Made by a program: the position numbers and the translations under genes
Shown here: in pieces, positions 35,712 to 48,343 of the stretch
Position numbering within the stretch: the stretch's first letter is position 1
Layout: every line of letters begins with the position of its first letter
Notes under the pieces: model-generated
Seen by the model: only the letters and a program-made list of their open reading frames with translations
Database searches by the model: none
Told to the model about the DNA's origin: nothing
DNA from: Monilinia fructicola
Lineage: Eukaryota > Ascomycota > Leotiomycetes > Helotiales > Sclerotiniaceae
Reading direction: 5' to 3'
Assembly: GCA_008692225.1 (NCBI GenBank)
Contig: VICG01000004.1
Span: 1,798,501 to 1,862,500, forward strand
Length of the DNA stretch: 64,000 bases

Positions 35712-36833
35712 GTGATGCAGGAGTGCTCGGCATTCGACGAACCGTATACGACCACTCCAAATTCGATCGAGATCATCAATCTTGAAGGAGAAAGCATTGA
35801 ATCCATTTCTCTAGGTAGCAAGATGGATTTCACCATATGCAGCATACTCTACAATATATTCAAATCCAACCTTATCGATGGCGAAGAGAGCCCCTTGGCA
35901 ATCCACGCACCCAAAAGCGTGTTAGTGACATGTGGCATATGATGGCGAAAAGGTTGCGATAACCTATTCTGATTTCCCTGAATCGAATTGATGTCCGGGC
36001 AGTTTATCGACTTCATTAGATACCATGTACCGTCGGAGACTGGGAGTTTGGAATCAGAAGACTGCCAATTCATCTGGGATTGGTACGAAAAGATGGCAGA
36101 AGATACGGACGGAGACCGTGATCTCTTTACCGGTGTGTCTCAGGAAAGAGGTATTGGACCACCATTCCTCGCTGTGAAATGCAAGAAAACGTCTGGTCTC
36201 GAAAGCGAGAAAGCGGTGACGTGCTGAGTGCCCCATTCTCAGAGCTTCTTACGAAACCTGGAAACTCTCGATTCCTTGCTATCTGCAGCGAGAGAATGCT
36301 CATCCATCTCCGCGCGCCGTTTTTCATGATGGGAAATTATTCCTTGTTCAAGATGCGTTTACACTATTTCGTCCCCGTGTCGCGTTAAGCACGAATCAAG
36401 CTGCGATGCAGGCCTTGAGATTGGCCGAGGTCTTCAATGGCAAATGTAATATGGCCGAGTGGGAGACAAAGTCCCTTGCATACGCCACAAGAAGCAGGAC
36501 CGGTTCAAATACGTATCGAATCTGTTGCTTTACGGGCAAGGCTTAGCCAAGCGGCTGGATGACCATACCGTAACATCCGCGGAATGTATTCTTGTGGGTA
36601 TCCCATGTGGTCTCAAACGAGCAAATCACGCGACGTGTTCCAGAGTTTTCTCTGCCGGTTGCTTTCGTACAGTGGCGCTAGCATGCATAGTCATCTACAA
36701 ATTAGCAGCGCGCTTTAGGGATATCCCGTCTTACATTTCTCGTCTTTGGTATAAGCGAGAGGCGGGATACTGTCAATTCAATCTATGTACAGATATGCCA
36801 CACACTGTAGGTATTGTAATACCAGCAAAATGA
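35712..36833 (+). pseudogene. gene-like but broken frames, unrecognised
   Basis: Several plus-strand stretches have protein-like composition in successive but different frames: 35712-35942 (includes SIEIINLEGESIESISL), 35988-36227 (includes DFIRYHVPSETGSLES and DCQFIWDWYEKMAED), a ~95-codon open stretch without ATG at ~36280-36540 (includes AVFHDGKLFLVQDAFTLF and LRLAEVFNGKCNMAEW), and 36459-36833. They share one direction, so one gene with introns or frame breaks is plausible. No family is recognised. I cannot separate missed introns from decay. Confidence 0.35.
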
Positions 36834-39528
36834 TGACCTATATTCTACCGACGAGAAATCTGTTATGCATGCACTAGAACGGCGCTGTTGTGCATATAAA
36901 GCATGGTGTGGCGATGGAGGCACAGTGCTCGGGAGGGTGCAGTCAAATCTTACGATATGCGATATGACATTCTGTATGTAAGCTACATAGATATATATCA
37001 GGCTAATCATCCTGCGTGTGTACAAATAAGATCTTGCTGTACATGCATAGATGTATCGGTAGCTTCCAAAACAGGGGGGTAGAGGCCGAAAACAGCGCTG
37101 GAGAAAGCACCCGGTATACCGACCGCGTACACTGCACTGTTGTAAAAACGGGATTGCGGTGCAGAAAGCACACCACGCCGTAGGGAATCGGCCGATTCCC
37201 GCTCCCCTGACCCCTGATCCCGCCAGCTTGCACAAGAGCAGCCCGATCTTCTCGCCACGTTGACAACGCGGCCGGGATAGGTAGCACAGCCTTGGGGAAG
37301 ACGATTGTGCGAAAGCGAGGCCGTGCATGCGTGCTCGCGTCTTTGTCCGATATCACGTCCGGGGTCAGAATTGGTGGCAAAGTCATGGTGCCAGCATAGC
37401 CCAAAGCTGCCGAAGCTTTTGGTCGCCGTGCTGTGACGTCGGAATCTCTGCCGCGATTTGGACGTTAGGAAGGAGTCCCTGCCCAGGTGTGTCTGGCACG
37501 GGGAAGCAAGCGAAACAATGCACGGACGAGGGATTTGGAATGTAATTCCCCGGCGATGGCAGCAAGTATTGTGGACGATGGTCCCGGGGCCGCTGGATCT
37601 GGGAGAAGTCGCGCTCCTGCAGCTAGATGGGTCGCGTGGTGAACAAGCTGGAATCTTGGCGGGAGAGAAACGATCGCCACAGCAGATGACGGGCGCGGAA
37701 AGAAGGCAGTGTTAGATTTTGTGTGTTTGGCAGAACGTGCTGGAAGATGAACGAGACTGACGATGAGTCAATCACGTAAGTCGTCACCCTGAGCTAATCC
37801 TGCTCTCGAGAAATCTCCATGGGAAGGCTGGCGCCCCAGTCCGATGATTCCGGGTAATCTTCCACGAGCACTTCCATACGAAGAAGGAGCTCTCAAAACG
37901 TGGAAATGGCAGCCATGGCAGCAACGTCCCCGAGGCTCCATTTCCCAGGATGACGACATCCAGCCTTTCCAAGGGACGCAGCAAGGAACACGGACGGCCA
38001 CCGAGAATCGAGGGATGGCTTTCCGTCCCGCACTATCGCCGAGGGTCGATACAATCACGAGAAATCCCACGGCCAAGGGAACACCAGAGCCGTGCGTCTC
38101 ATCAATTGACTGTCAACTCTCCCCAACATGCGTTGGCAGATGCGTCCACGCCGCAACAGCCCAATTGATACGGGGCAAGCTCTCTCCATCATTCACCATT
38201 ACGATCGAGCTGTATCACCGATGGCGCTCTCGATTGTGATGATGAAAAAAACAGAGACAGACACTAGCGTTGATCCATGACTGTAGAACCAGCCACGCAC
38301 ATTCCCCGCATGGTGGAAAGGGGGACTCACGCTGCGAGTCTACGACGACGAAGTAGCGGCCCCCCGCAGCCCTGCCGTGTTTTTCTGCAGGGGCCCGGCC
38401 CTAAGAGCTCAGCCTCAACAGCACGAGTCGGCACGCCGTGACAAGCTTAAGATCGGCCCCGTCGACTGGCAGAGCGCGGATCCCGCGAGGAAATGTGAGG
38501 ATTTCATCACGGACGTATGTTTACGCGATGGAAAGCACGGCGAGGAGTTGCATCCTGTGAAAAGGACAGTATATTTCTCAATGCACAATCTTGTGTCATT
38601 GGACATGATTTTTGTATCCGCCGAGCGCATGCTTGCGCGGGCCGGGGCACTCGCTCGCTTCCGCCCTTTGGGGAGAACGGGTTGGCCGAGGCTGAGTCTT
38701 AGCACGCGTACTCGAGTACTTATGCCGACTACAGTATTGGCCGTGGGGGCACTTTTGGCTGCGACGTCGACATCATCCGATGCATCGTTGAAAGGTCGAG
38801 ATTTCCGCATTGAAGCATGGCATGCCCGGTCTTGCAATTGGGAAGCTTCAGCCACTGTAGAAACTATCCCGATTTTGAAACTGAGATTGCTATTGATCTT
38901 GTCAGTTTGGACCGCGGTGAATTATATATGGCACGCGTGTCCTATGGCTGATGATAACGATGTGGTTGTTTTACCGTCATGATCAGGACTGCATGTGCAC
39001 ATAATTCTACCCTCTAGTTGTAATTGTGAGATGATGAAGCAGCGCAGCGATAAATATTCGTAACATACATACATATAAGGTTACGTCTCAAAGGAAATAT
39101 CTGTATCTGTATCTATCAGGTAGAACTAGACCCAACTCCCAGTATTCCCATGTCCAAAAGTTCATGTTATCTATCATACTTACATACTTACATACTTACA
39201 TACTTACATACTTACAACTTACAACTTATCCACACCATCCATCCATCCATCCATCCATCCATCCACATCATCAGTCAAGAAAGAGCTAATAAGAAATCTC
39301 TGAACCCTATTCTACTTACTCCATACAGAGTACGCTACAACCTACAGCACGCTATCCGCTATCCTCCAACCCCACTCACCCACACCCAACACAACCCCTC
39401 CTCGGAGTTCTCGCCCACAGAGTACTCCACCACAACCCACACAGCCCGACCCACACACCCATCCACCAAACGAAAAAAAAAAAAAAAAAAAAAAAAATTC
39501 ATCGACAGCGCCAACAAAAGATTCCATC
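36834..39528. other. GC-richer stretch without an assignable gene
   Basis: Long frames exist on both strands over the same DNA (36783-37404 minus, 37768-38239 both strands, 38377-38982 plus against 38415-38855 minus). The higher GC content keeps frames open by chance, so I assign none. At 39164-39215 an 8-base CATACTTA array, and at 39236-39267 a CATC array, are present. A25 at 39473-39497 lies just downstream of the tRNA-Arg gene on its strand. Confidence 0.4.
39164..39267. repeat. microsatellites (CATACTTA)n and (CATC)n
   Basis: About five tandem 8-base units CATACTTA, a short spacer, then about seven CATC units. Confidence 0.85.
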
Positions 39529-39634
39529 TGACCTACGCAGGGATCGAACCTGCAATCTCTTGATTACACAAATCGAAGTACATTGCAAACTTCAACAATC
39601 GTAGTCAAGCGCCTTGCCATTGGGCCAGCAGGCC
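39529..39634 (-). tRNA. tRNA-Arg(ACG) with intron
   Basis: On the minus strand the gene starts GGCCTGCTGGCCCAATGGCA and ends with T arm GCAGGTTCGATCCCTGC and acceptor GTAGGTC. The acceptor stem pairs over 7 positions with two G-T wobbles. The anticodon stem is CTTGA/TCAAG and the loop CTACGAA has anticodon ACG. A 34-base intron (39565-39598) follows position 37. The body matches the known fungal tRNA-Arg(ACG) pattern. A T25 run on this strand (39497-39473) lies ~32 bases downstream as terminator. Confidence 0.93.
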
Positions 39635-40966
39635 ATGTAATTTGATAGTTGGGACATTTAATGAAAGATTATAATTGGAAGTGTGGGTGCGGGGGAAGGT
39701 GATGTTGGGATGTTTGGAGGGTGCATGGATGTGATGAATGGGTGTTAATATATAATTATATATATATATAGTTCTACCCACCTCCACGGGCATCTATACA
39801 TCTATCTACCTCCGTCTCTATTTACCCATCTAGAAAAGAATCTAATCTAAGTAATCCAATATCATAAACTATTATATCATATAATACAGCAAGACAAGAC
39901 AAGACAAGACAAGATAAGACCAAACAAAGAAACATACTCCCCCTCCCCCCTCTCCATCAACGACCAAAGGCCTCCCGCAGGCCGCAGGCAGGCACGCCGG
40001 CCAAAGTATGAAGGTTTGAGAGAAACGTACGGAGGGTGTTAGGAAGAGGGCGACGAAAGCTATTGGAAAGGTATATGTGAAGGAAGAACCTGCGCCCCAT
40101 CCATCCATCCATCCATCCCAAAAACCCACAAACACCCAAACACCCAAACCCACAAACTTCGAATCTCACCTCATCTACCGATCCTCTCCTTCTAATCAAG
40201 AAGATATTCCCAGCTAGAGACTATCGTTCATCATCCACCCACCCGTTGGTTTTCTCCCCTCGTCTGCAATTTCGTACGTAGTTTATCTCGTGCTCTATCT
40301 CGTGCTCTATTGGGTTTGGATAATCGTGCTCACGTGTTCTGCCCAGAGTCATCGAGGGCATGTTCTTCAAAGTATGCTTGGCCGTCTGTTCACAATGCTA
40401 TCATCAAAAGAGCCGATGGGTGTATCCAGAGCTTTCACTTCACTTCAGTCGGTCAGTGGATGCAGGTATGTTGATAGATATTGTAATTTATCCTATTCCA
40501 CTCCATTTCCTTGAAAGAAATGCACTATCACCACACCATCCATATACTGCTGGTCTGGTGCTGGGGGACAAAAAAAGGAAATACTGCGCTATTCGCATGC
40601 TGCAGGGTTATCTCGAAAGAATACAAAGAAGGAGAAAAATTTTACAAAACATATGATTTTAGGTACAGACGGGAAAAGAAATATTGACTGCTAAAGTCCA
40701 GGTGATGGTATCTCAACTCGCTCTCTCTACCTCCTCTCTTTCCCCTCCTTGCAATGAATTGCAACATAAAAAAACACTAATGCTCAAGGAGAGCCTCCAT
40801 ACGTCATAAAATCCTGCGTGAACTCTTTTCTTCCTTCTAAAAATGGAATAATGTGTCAAAGAATGCGGGAGGGGTGTATTAACAAATAGTGACTATCAAA
40901 GTCGTATGGGGAGGAGTGAAAAAAAAAAGGAAAGATTCTGTTTCAAGGGAGTGACTGTTGTGATTA
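39635..40966. other. intergenic
   Basis: Contains an (AAGAC)n array (~39890-39918) and a CATC array (40098-40117). Short plus-strand frames at 40290-40656 show no motif. No gene supported. Confidence 0.4.
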
Positions 40967-43900
40967 TTACTGTCCATATGAGGCCCAGTGTCCGTGAGTT
41001 TCTCGTAGAACTAGCTTTGGGTTAGTAAAACACGATCCCAAAATAGAAAATGGGTATTAACCTACCACTTAAAGTGTTTGTCTGGCTAGTTCGATCCTCA
41101 CAGGCGATTTGCAGCTCGCCACCTTCCAGGAACGCTAGCACTACACTGTTTGGTAATTCTTGCATATCAACATCTGGAATTTCAGGAGCTCTGAATTCGC
41201 CAAGGTGAAATCTTCGCGTTGCTCCTTTATCGTTTCCATTAGCCGTGATGATGAGAAGTCCCTGCGAATCAATCACCATCGACCTACGCTTCCACAGAAG
41301 ACTATCAGGAAATTGGACATTTACATCGCCAAGATCATGAGCAATCGTAGGTGAAGCTGCCACGGACTGAGATGGAACAGATGAAGCCCCTGAATCAGGG
41401 AGGACTGGTGGTTCCGATTCCTCGCGAACTGTAGGCGAGATCGCATGTGCAATAGCTTTGCGACTCGAAGATAGAGAGGATGACATTCGCTTCATCATGC
41501 GACTGGTACGGCTAGACTTCTTGTCGGATTTATCATCGTTCCCTGAAGACGCCGAGCTGGCCGTTGGTGGTGGGGAGAACTCGGAGCGTTCAATGCTGCG
41601 GCGACTGCTGATGGAAGATGGGCGCGATTTGCGTGCAGGAGACGTAACTTGATTGGAAGGAGGTTGTGATGGAGACATGACGACTGGTGAAGATGCTGAA
41701 GGTTCGGCAGTCGATGAACGCCGACGCTCGGAAAATGAAGAACGACGGTCATTGATAAGGTCTTTCACCATTGCAATAGACGATCGCCTCTCGGTATTAG
41801 TAGCTACGGTAGTTTTAGATGACGTTGATAAACGCCTCTCTCGGGTAACGTTTCTTTCGGGGGACTAGAAACCGCCTTTTGGTGATCTATGATCAGTGGT
41901 GATTCTTTCAATGCCAGAGGTTTGTAATCCGAAGGATCTTTGCCGACTTCTGGCTTTTGGGGAAACGGTTGATCAGGGTCCCTGATTATTCGCGCAGTGA
42001 CCTGAACCGATTCAGGCCGAGAGAGTGTCGTCTTAGGTTCAGAGGCAGGAGTAGGCTTCAACAGCGCTACCCTTTTTTGAATAGAACCTGACCTATCACG
42101 GCCTTTAGATACTTCTGGCGATCCCTCTCGTGGTATGTTAGGAGCTGGCGTATTCTTGTTTCAGGGAATTAGTACGGTCCGCGATGGAAGGAGTCCTCGA
42201 CGGAACGAGAGCACTATTTCGTCGAACCGAAAAGAATGCAGGTGATGCAGTGGGACTCGGTCCTAACGTGGATGGCGCAGAAGAATCAGGCGCTAGGTTT
42301 TGGAATTTTTCGAATGCTTTGATCCTGTTCGCAACGCCAGATCCTACACTGATCTTTTTAGGAACAACTGGGGCGGCAGCAGGCTGCATGTTTATACGAT
42401 TCAAGAAGTTTGCAGACGCTGATACAGGTCGAGAAACAGGTCGGTCACCGCCAGGTCGTGCAGTAAGGGGTGGTGGATTGGAATTGGCGGATTGCAACGG
42501 ACTCGAGACAGTTCGTGAAATCTTGATTTCATTTTGCGTCGGCTGAGGAAACTGGGGACTAATTGGAGATTTAGCCACCGACATAGGTTTTGCATCTTGA
42601 ATCACAGCAGATTGTAGCTCATCCATAAGCTCGTCATCCAAGGAGATGTTGTCTTCCGAATTAGGACCACTTTTTTCAAAACTAGTTCGAATTGGCTCAA
42701 TGGTATGAAATTTTTTCTTTGGTGTCAATTGATATCCAGGATCAAATGGACTTCCCATCATACCTTCCGATGTCTGGAGGATAGGTTCACTCGCAGATGT
42801 TTGCAAGGCTTCCGTAGCACCAGATGTCGGATCTGCAGGAGCTCTCACATCTTGAGCACTCGACATTGTGATGGAAAGTTCTGGGGATTTGGGTTTGACC
42901 TCATGTGAGGCTTGAGATTCGGCAGATTGCCTCTCTTCTTCGTGAGATACCGTGGTATTATCCGTTATTGTATCTTGGGAGGCAGAATGGCCAACACCCG
43001 CCACTTGCTCGGCATCATCGAGATTCTTAGGTTCTATGCTTTCGCCGTCTAGTTCCGAATTTTGCGATGATGTTATTGCGATTGGTTCGCTTTCGGTATT
43101 TTCTGACGAATGAGCAGGGGATTCTTCGGCCATGCCATCTCCAGAGACTGCCTTTGTAGATAGCGCTTCTTGAACAGTTTCATCTGTTGATTCTGAAATA
43201 GAAGAAGCTCTGGTAGACTCTGCTTTCTCCGAAGGTCCAACAGGAGATACCGGGTAGGAATCGGTTCTGGTAGCGTCGGGAATCGTCCATTTTTGACGTA
43301 GCGCTAATATCAAGTGCAATCGCGGGTTTGTCTGCTGGGGTCATGTCAGTCAGTAAAACCAAGGTTTCTTGCATGTCTTGTGGGGCGCCTTGTGATATCA
43401 GCGGGCTCAGCGCGGAAGGTGTCTCGGTATGTTCAGTGGATGTTAAGGACTCTGGAGAGGTGGATGATGGCTGTGCAGGTGCAGTACATGCACTCATTTG
43501 CTTCTTCCGCATTTCCATCGCCTTCATAAGTCTTGCTTTCTCCGGTGTGATCGTTGGGACCTTTACAACTGGAGTGGCTGACTTTGTTGACAACGTAGAT
43601 CGGACCGAGGCCCCGGAGCTGGTGTTGGGTCGCCCACCACTTGTATGAGGACGAGAAGGGAAAAAGGTAGGTAGAGTTCCGTTTCCAGGAACAGGAGGTG
43701 ACAAACTCATGCTGGGAGGTTCTCCCGAATCTTGAGAGGTCAAACTACTCACCCGCCCCTTTTTCGCAACCCCCTTTGTAGATATCTTCAGGCCCTGCGG
43801 CAGCGTCGACACCGGACGATAGGCAGCGGTTCCTCCAGATGTGGCAATTTTACCTACATCGAGAGAAGGGCGAGGTCCAAGTCTGACCTTAGGTTTGCTG

Positions 43901-44902
43901 ATAAACTCGTGAGATGCGAGGCTGTACAAATCAGGTCGTGCAGACTGGGATGATTTCCGAGGTACTTCGTCAGTGGGTGGGATAGGCGACGATGATCGGA
44001 ACTCAGCTTCACGCGGCTCCCTTGGGGGAGGCGGAGAAGTATCAAGATCGAAGGTCAACGGGACTTTGGAACGAGGAGGAGGAGGAGGCGACGTTTCAAG
44101 GCTGCTATTCGATTCTGCAACCATAGAAGAGAAAGTAAATGAATTCTGTAGATCCGGCGGTAGGGTGGTCGGACCAACTGCTGGCTGGTTCCCAGCCGTT
44201 GAGGTAATAGTTTGTGCAGTAGGGGGGTGCTCCTCCTGAACTGTGGATTGCCGTTTTATTCTAATATCCTCTTCCTCATCCTCTGCAATTTCCATCAAAC
44301 GCCGTCGGCGCAAGGAACTCGTCGAAGAGGAGACTGATCCCGAGGCAGTATGTAGTGAGCAGGCGGCCGAAAGGGTCGAATCACGGAGCTCTTTCGCCGT
44401 GGTTATTTCGAAGATCGTATCGTGTGGAGCGAACTTTTCGGTAACAGCATTAAAATGTACAGTGACGCGAGCTATCAGATTATCAGATGTTTAGATTTCA
44501 ATCCCAAGGTGAACAAAGGTTTCGCGATAGATCAAATCAAGCAGGGAGCCCACCTTGAACCAGTCTTGAACATCCATCCGGCACATATTTGATGATTACG
44601 TTCCGTCGCCTATATCGTAGAAACCCGAACAGTGGCGATGGTTCTTCATATTGTCCAATCTTATTTCTCATTTCCACAATTCCCCCGTTGCCACGGCCCA
44701 TCAATTCTATTTCGTCTCTGGAAGCATACTTAAGGAGAAAACCTACAAGACCGGCACACGCATCAGTTTACTATGTCACAGCACACGAACCAAAGAGAAA
44801 TACAAGAAGATGTTGGGTACAGGCATACCATCCTCCTGGCTCAGCTACCGCCGCATCATATGCTTCTTTGACCGTGTCATCATCCAATCCATTCAACGAC
44901 AT
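40967..44902 (-). pseudogene. ADF-H domain, Ser/Pro-rich, PH-like protein; frame broken
   Basis: Probable cortical actin regulator. The first exon is 44902-44829 (MSLNGLDDDTVKEAYDAA...EPGG), the second 44742-44554 (FLLKYASRDEIELMGRGNGG, then SPLFGFLRYRRRNVIIKYVP), and the third starts at 44471 (ARVTVHFNAVTEKF). Together they form an ADF/cofilin-homology domain of ~130 residues. A disordered Ser/Pro region of ~900 residues follows, then a C-terminal block (LLWKRRSMVIDSQGLL, RRFHLGEFRAPEIPD, ELPNSVVLAFLEGG) that looks like a PH-type fold. A last short exon near 41010-40967 would end GHWASYGQ. The frame breaks at five places, each by 1-2 bases: T run 44738-44741, GGG 43278-43280, ~42153, CTCTCTC 41836-41842 and ~41067. 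No in-frame nonsense substitution was noticed. Either a recent pseudogene or sequence errors. Confidence 0.8.
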
Positions 44903-45896
44903 TTCCTTGGGCTCCTCCTCGAAATTTGTGGTGGATCAGGTAATTCTCTATCAAACTTCCAATCTAAAGATTCGATTTTCAGGGGTAATCGCATCTGTAC
45001 ATGATATAATGTAATGCAGCTCATCTGCAAGCCCACAGAACGAATGGAATAGGAGATCCAAATAGATGGCGGATTCCAAGACGTTCCCAAAATTTCAAAA
45101 GCAAGAAAAAGTAAAAAATAAAATATCGAAGCCGCTGTAAGGCGTAACTTGTAAGGGATCTGAAGCAAGTAGAGTGATTATCGGAAATTACTAAAAGCTT
45201 CCAGAATGCGACGAAGTTGGGATTTTGGGCGTTCGGCGCTTAAAAATGACTCTAGTCGCGAATTGAACTTGAAGATCTTTGGGTTGAAATGGAATTGAGT
45301 TGGGTTGTTTCGAGGAGGGGGCACGGTTTTGAGAAGGGGATTGAGATTGATTGAGATTTTGCTTTCTATTTATGGACTTTTGGAAGTGAGTGAGTAATAA
45401 GTGAATGAATGAGTGAGTGAGTGAGTGAGTGAGTAGGTAAGTAAGGAAGGAATGTATTTTTATCTAAATGTGGATGTGGATGTAGGTGTGAGTGTGAGTG
45501 TGAGTGTGAGTGGATATGTAAGTTTAAGATGTAGATGCAGATGTAGATGTGGATGTTGATGTTTGATATTGATAGTGATGGTGATGGTGATGGTGATAGT
45601 GATTGTGGTATTGATATTGACGTCGTTGATAATAAGAAGTTTAGAAATATTAAAATATAGCCAAAGGTAGATAGATGGATGGATAGGTAGGTAGGTAGGT
45701 AGGTAGGTAGGTAAGTCGGTATCTCAACCTAGGTAGATATTTGTTTAGCAATCCATATGGAATCTTTCCCCGCCTTTTCGATAAATATTGAATTGATAAA
45801 GTAGTGTTGTGTTTGTTGTATTCCAAGGTTGTGTTGTATTGTGTTGTATTGTATTAGACTATAATTATATATTAATTATATTTATTATTATTTTTA

Positions 45897-46149
<253 letters not shown>

Positions 46150-46212
46150 TAATAAAGAAATTATTATACCTATAGTAAATTAATAAAGACTAATAATTTA
46201 AATAAGATTATT

Positions 46213-46465
<253 letters not shown>

Positions 46466-48257
46466 TTATTCCTTTTCTTTTTCTTTCTCTTTATTATAAT
46501 ATAATATAATACCTATTTACTATTCATCTTTCTACCTTTCTATCTCCCTACCTTCATCTAATAATAATAACAATAAGAACATTATAGATCTTCCGAAGAT
46601 ACTTAAGCTTTTAAGATCTTAAATATAGAGTATAAGATAAAAGATAACCTTAGAAGTATTTTACTATTACTTTTCTAATCGTACTCGAATATAATGATTT
46701 TAATACCTCCAGCAAAGAACCCCAGAAGCACCTCAATAACGTCTAATAAAACCTAAACAATCAATAATAAAACATTAGATAAATACAAAACGTGTCTTGA
46801 TTATTTCATCTCTACAAGTATCTTCATTATATTATTATATATTGTACCTTGACCTACTCGGTACTCTGTACAATCCAGCATTGCCCAAATGATACTATAC
46901 AGAGTACTATCCATAGATACTGTATCGTTCACGTTGAATACTGCAGGTGTATATAAGTATTTACCTAGGTAATAAGTACCTGGTAATTAATAAATACAGT
47001 CAATATCTACCTAAGTATCTATCTATCTATCTTTCTTTCTTTACCTAGGTATTATCCATTCATTACCTACTACGAATAATAAAGTGATAATAAATATTGC
47101 AATATCAAATAATATAATATCCATGGATAAATGCTAAATGGATACCGACCCAACTAATACCTAGGTAATACAAATAAACAAACCAATAAATAAATAATAA
47201 ATCAGTCATGGTAATTAGCTGAAGTCCTCAATTCCATATTGGAAAATTAAAAACGAAAAAACATTTACCCGTCCGTCATCCACATCTACTTGTACACCTA
47301 CTCTGTACAGTGTACAGGACTCCCTCTGTATTTCCAATACTCTCCATCCATCCATCCATCCATCCATCCATCTATCCACTCACCCACTCACCCACCCACC
47401 CAAACCTCCCTCCTCCTCCTCGCCTCCTCCCAACCTCCCTCATCAACCATCTCATATCATCTCATCTCATTTCACCTCCCTTCATTTCTCGCCCCCCCAT
47501 CCCCCCTCTCTACCCGCACCCGGCCCTTTAAATAACCATCAATTTTGGCAGTTATCCGGGACGAATCCGAGACGCGACATCCAAGACCAACGATTAGACC
47601 AGTTAGACCAGACGCAGCCCGGACGAGCAAAGTCCAGCAAACCCATGCGTCGCAACGGACGCTTTCGGATGTACACTGTACAGAGCTCTGCACGCTGCAC
47701 AGTAGGTAATTTCGACTGAGGGCATGGCGAATGCTCGTGCCATGCATGCATGCATGCATGCATGTTACGACTTACGAGCAACGTGGGACCCCCCTTTCCC
47801 ACGTAATGTAATTTACGGCGTCAGAGCGGGGGGTCCTGCGCGAGGGTCCTATGTATGTGAATCGTGATACATGCATGTAGCGTGGTAGATTAGATACCGT
47901 GGACTGATATCAGCTGAAGGAATGCTACGGGATGTACGTATTGGGTACCTAGCTACCTAATGGATGTACCTGCTTACACACGGATATGTACCGAGGCAGG
48001 TAGGTAGGTAGATAGGTAGATAGTAGGCAAGGAGGTAGGTAATGATGTAGACACCAATGAAAGGGGGAACACGCTCCCAATGCTAATGTAACATTGGCCT
48101 ACCTAGGTACCTAGGTGCCTAAATACTGCAGGCTAATAAATAACATGTACAAAGGTCGCAAGGCTCAGTTATCTCAAAACATTACAATGGTTCCTATACA
48201 TATACATATCAATTCTACAAGCTATTCTGTATACCAACCATGACTTTTTCCATCATG

Positions 48258-48308
48258 GTCCTGAGTCCTGAGTCCTGAGTCCTGAGTCCTGGGTCCTGGG
48301 TCCTGGGT
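48258..48308. repeat. (GTCCTGAG)n 8-base array
   Basis: Six to seven tandem units, the first four GTCCTGAG and the last three GTCCTGGG. Confidence 0.85.
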
Positions 48309-48343
48309 CACACCTTGCAGAAGAAGGGTGTTGATAACCACCA

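Noticed and set aside
36783..37404. Three overlapping minus frames (up to 181 codons)
   Set aside because: Several frames are open at once, with no motif and unusual composition; likely chance in GC-rich DNA.
38377..38982. 201-codon plus frame and overlapping 146-codon minus frame (38855-38415)
   Set aside because: Both are open over the same GC-rich DNA, neither has a motif, and I cannot choose between them.
39164..39267. Regular short repeats as a possible CRISPR array
   Set aside because: Units are 4-8 bases with no unique spacers; plain microsatellites in a eukaryote.
40290..40656. Two overlapping plus frames of 74 and 98 codons
   Set aside because: No motif, and they conflict in frame; treated as chance.
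47290..47540. Pro/His/Ser-rich plus frames
   Set aside because: Generated by the CATC microsatellite; no coding support.
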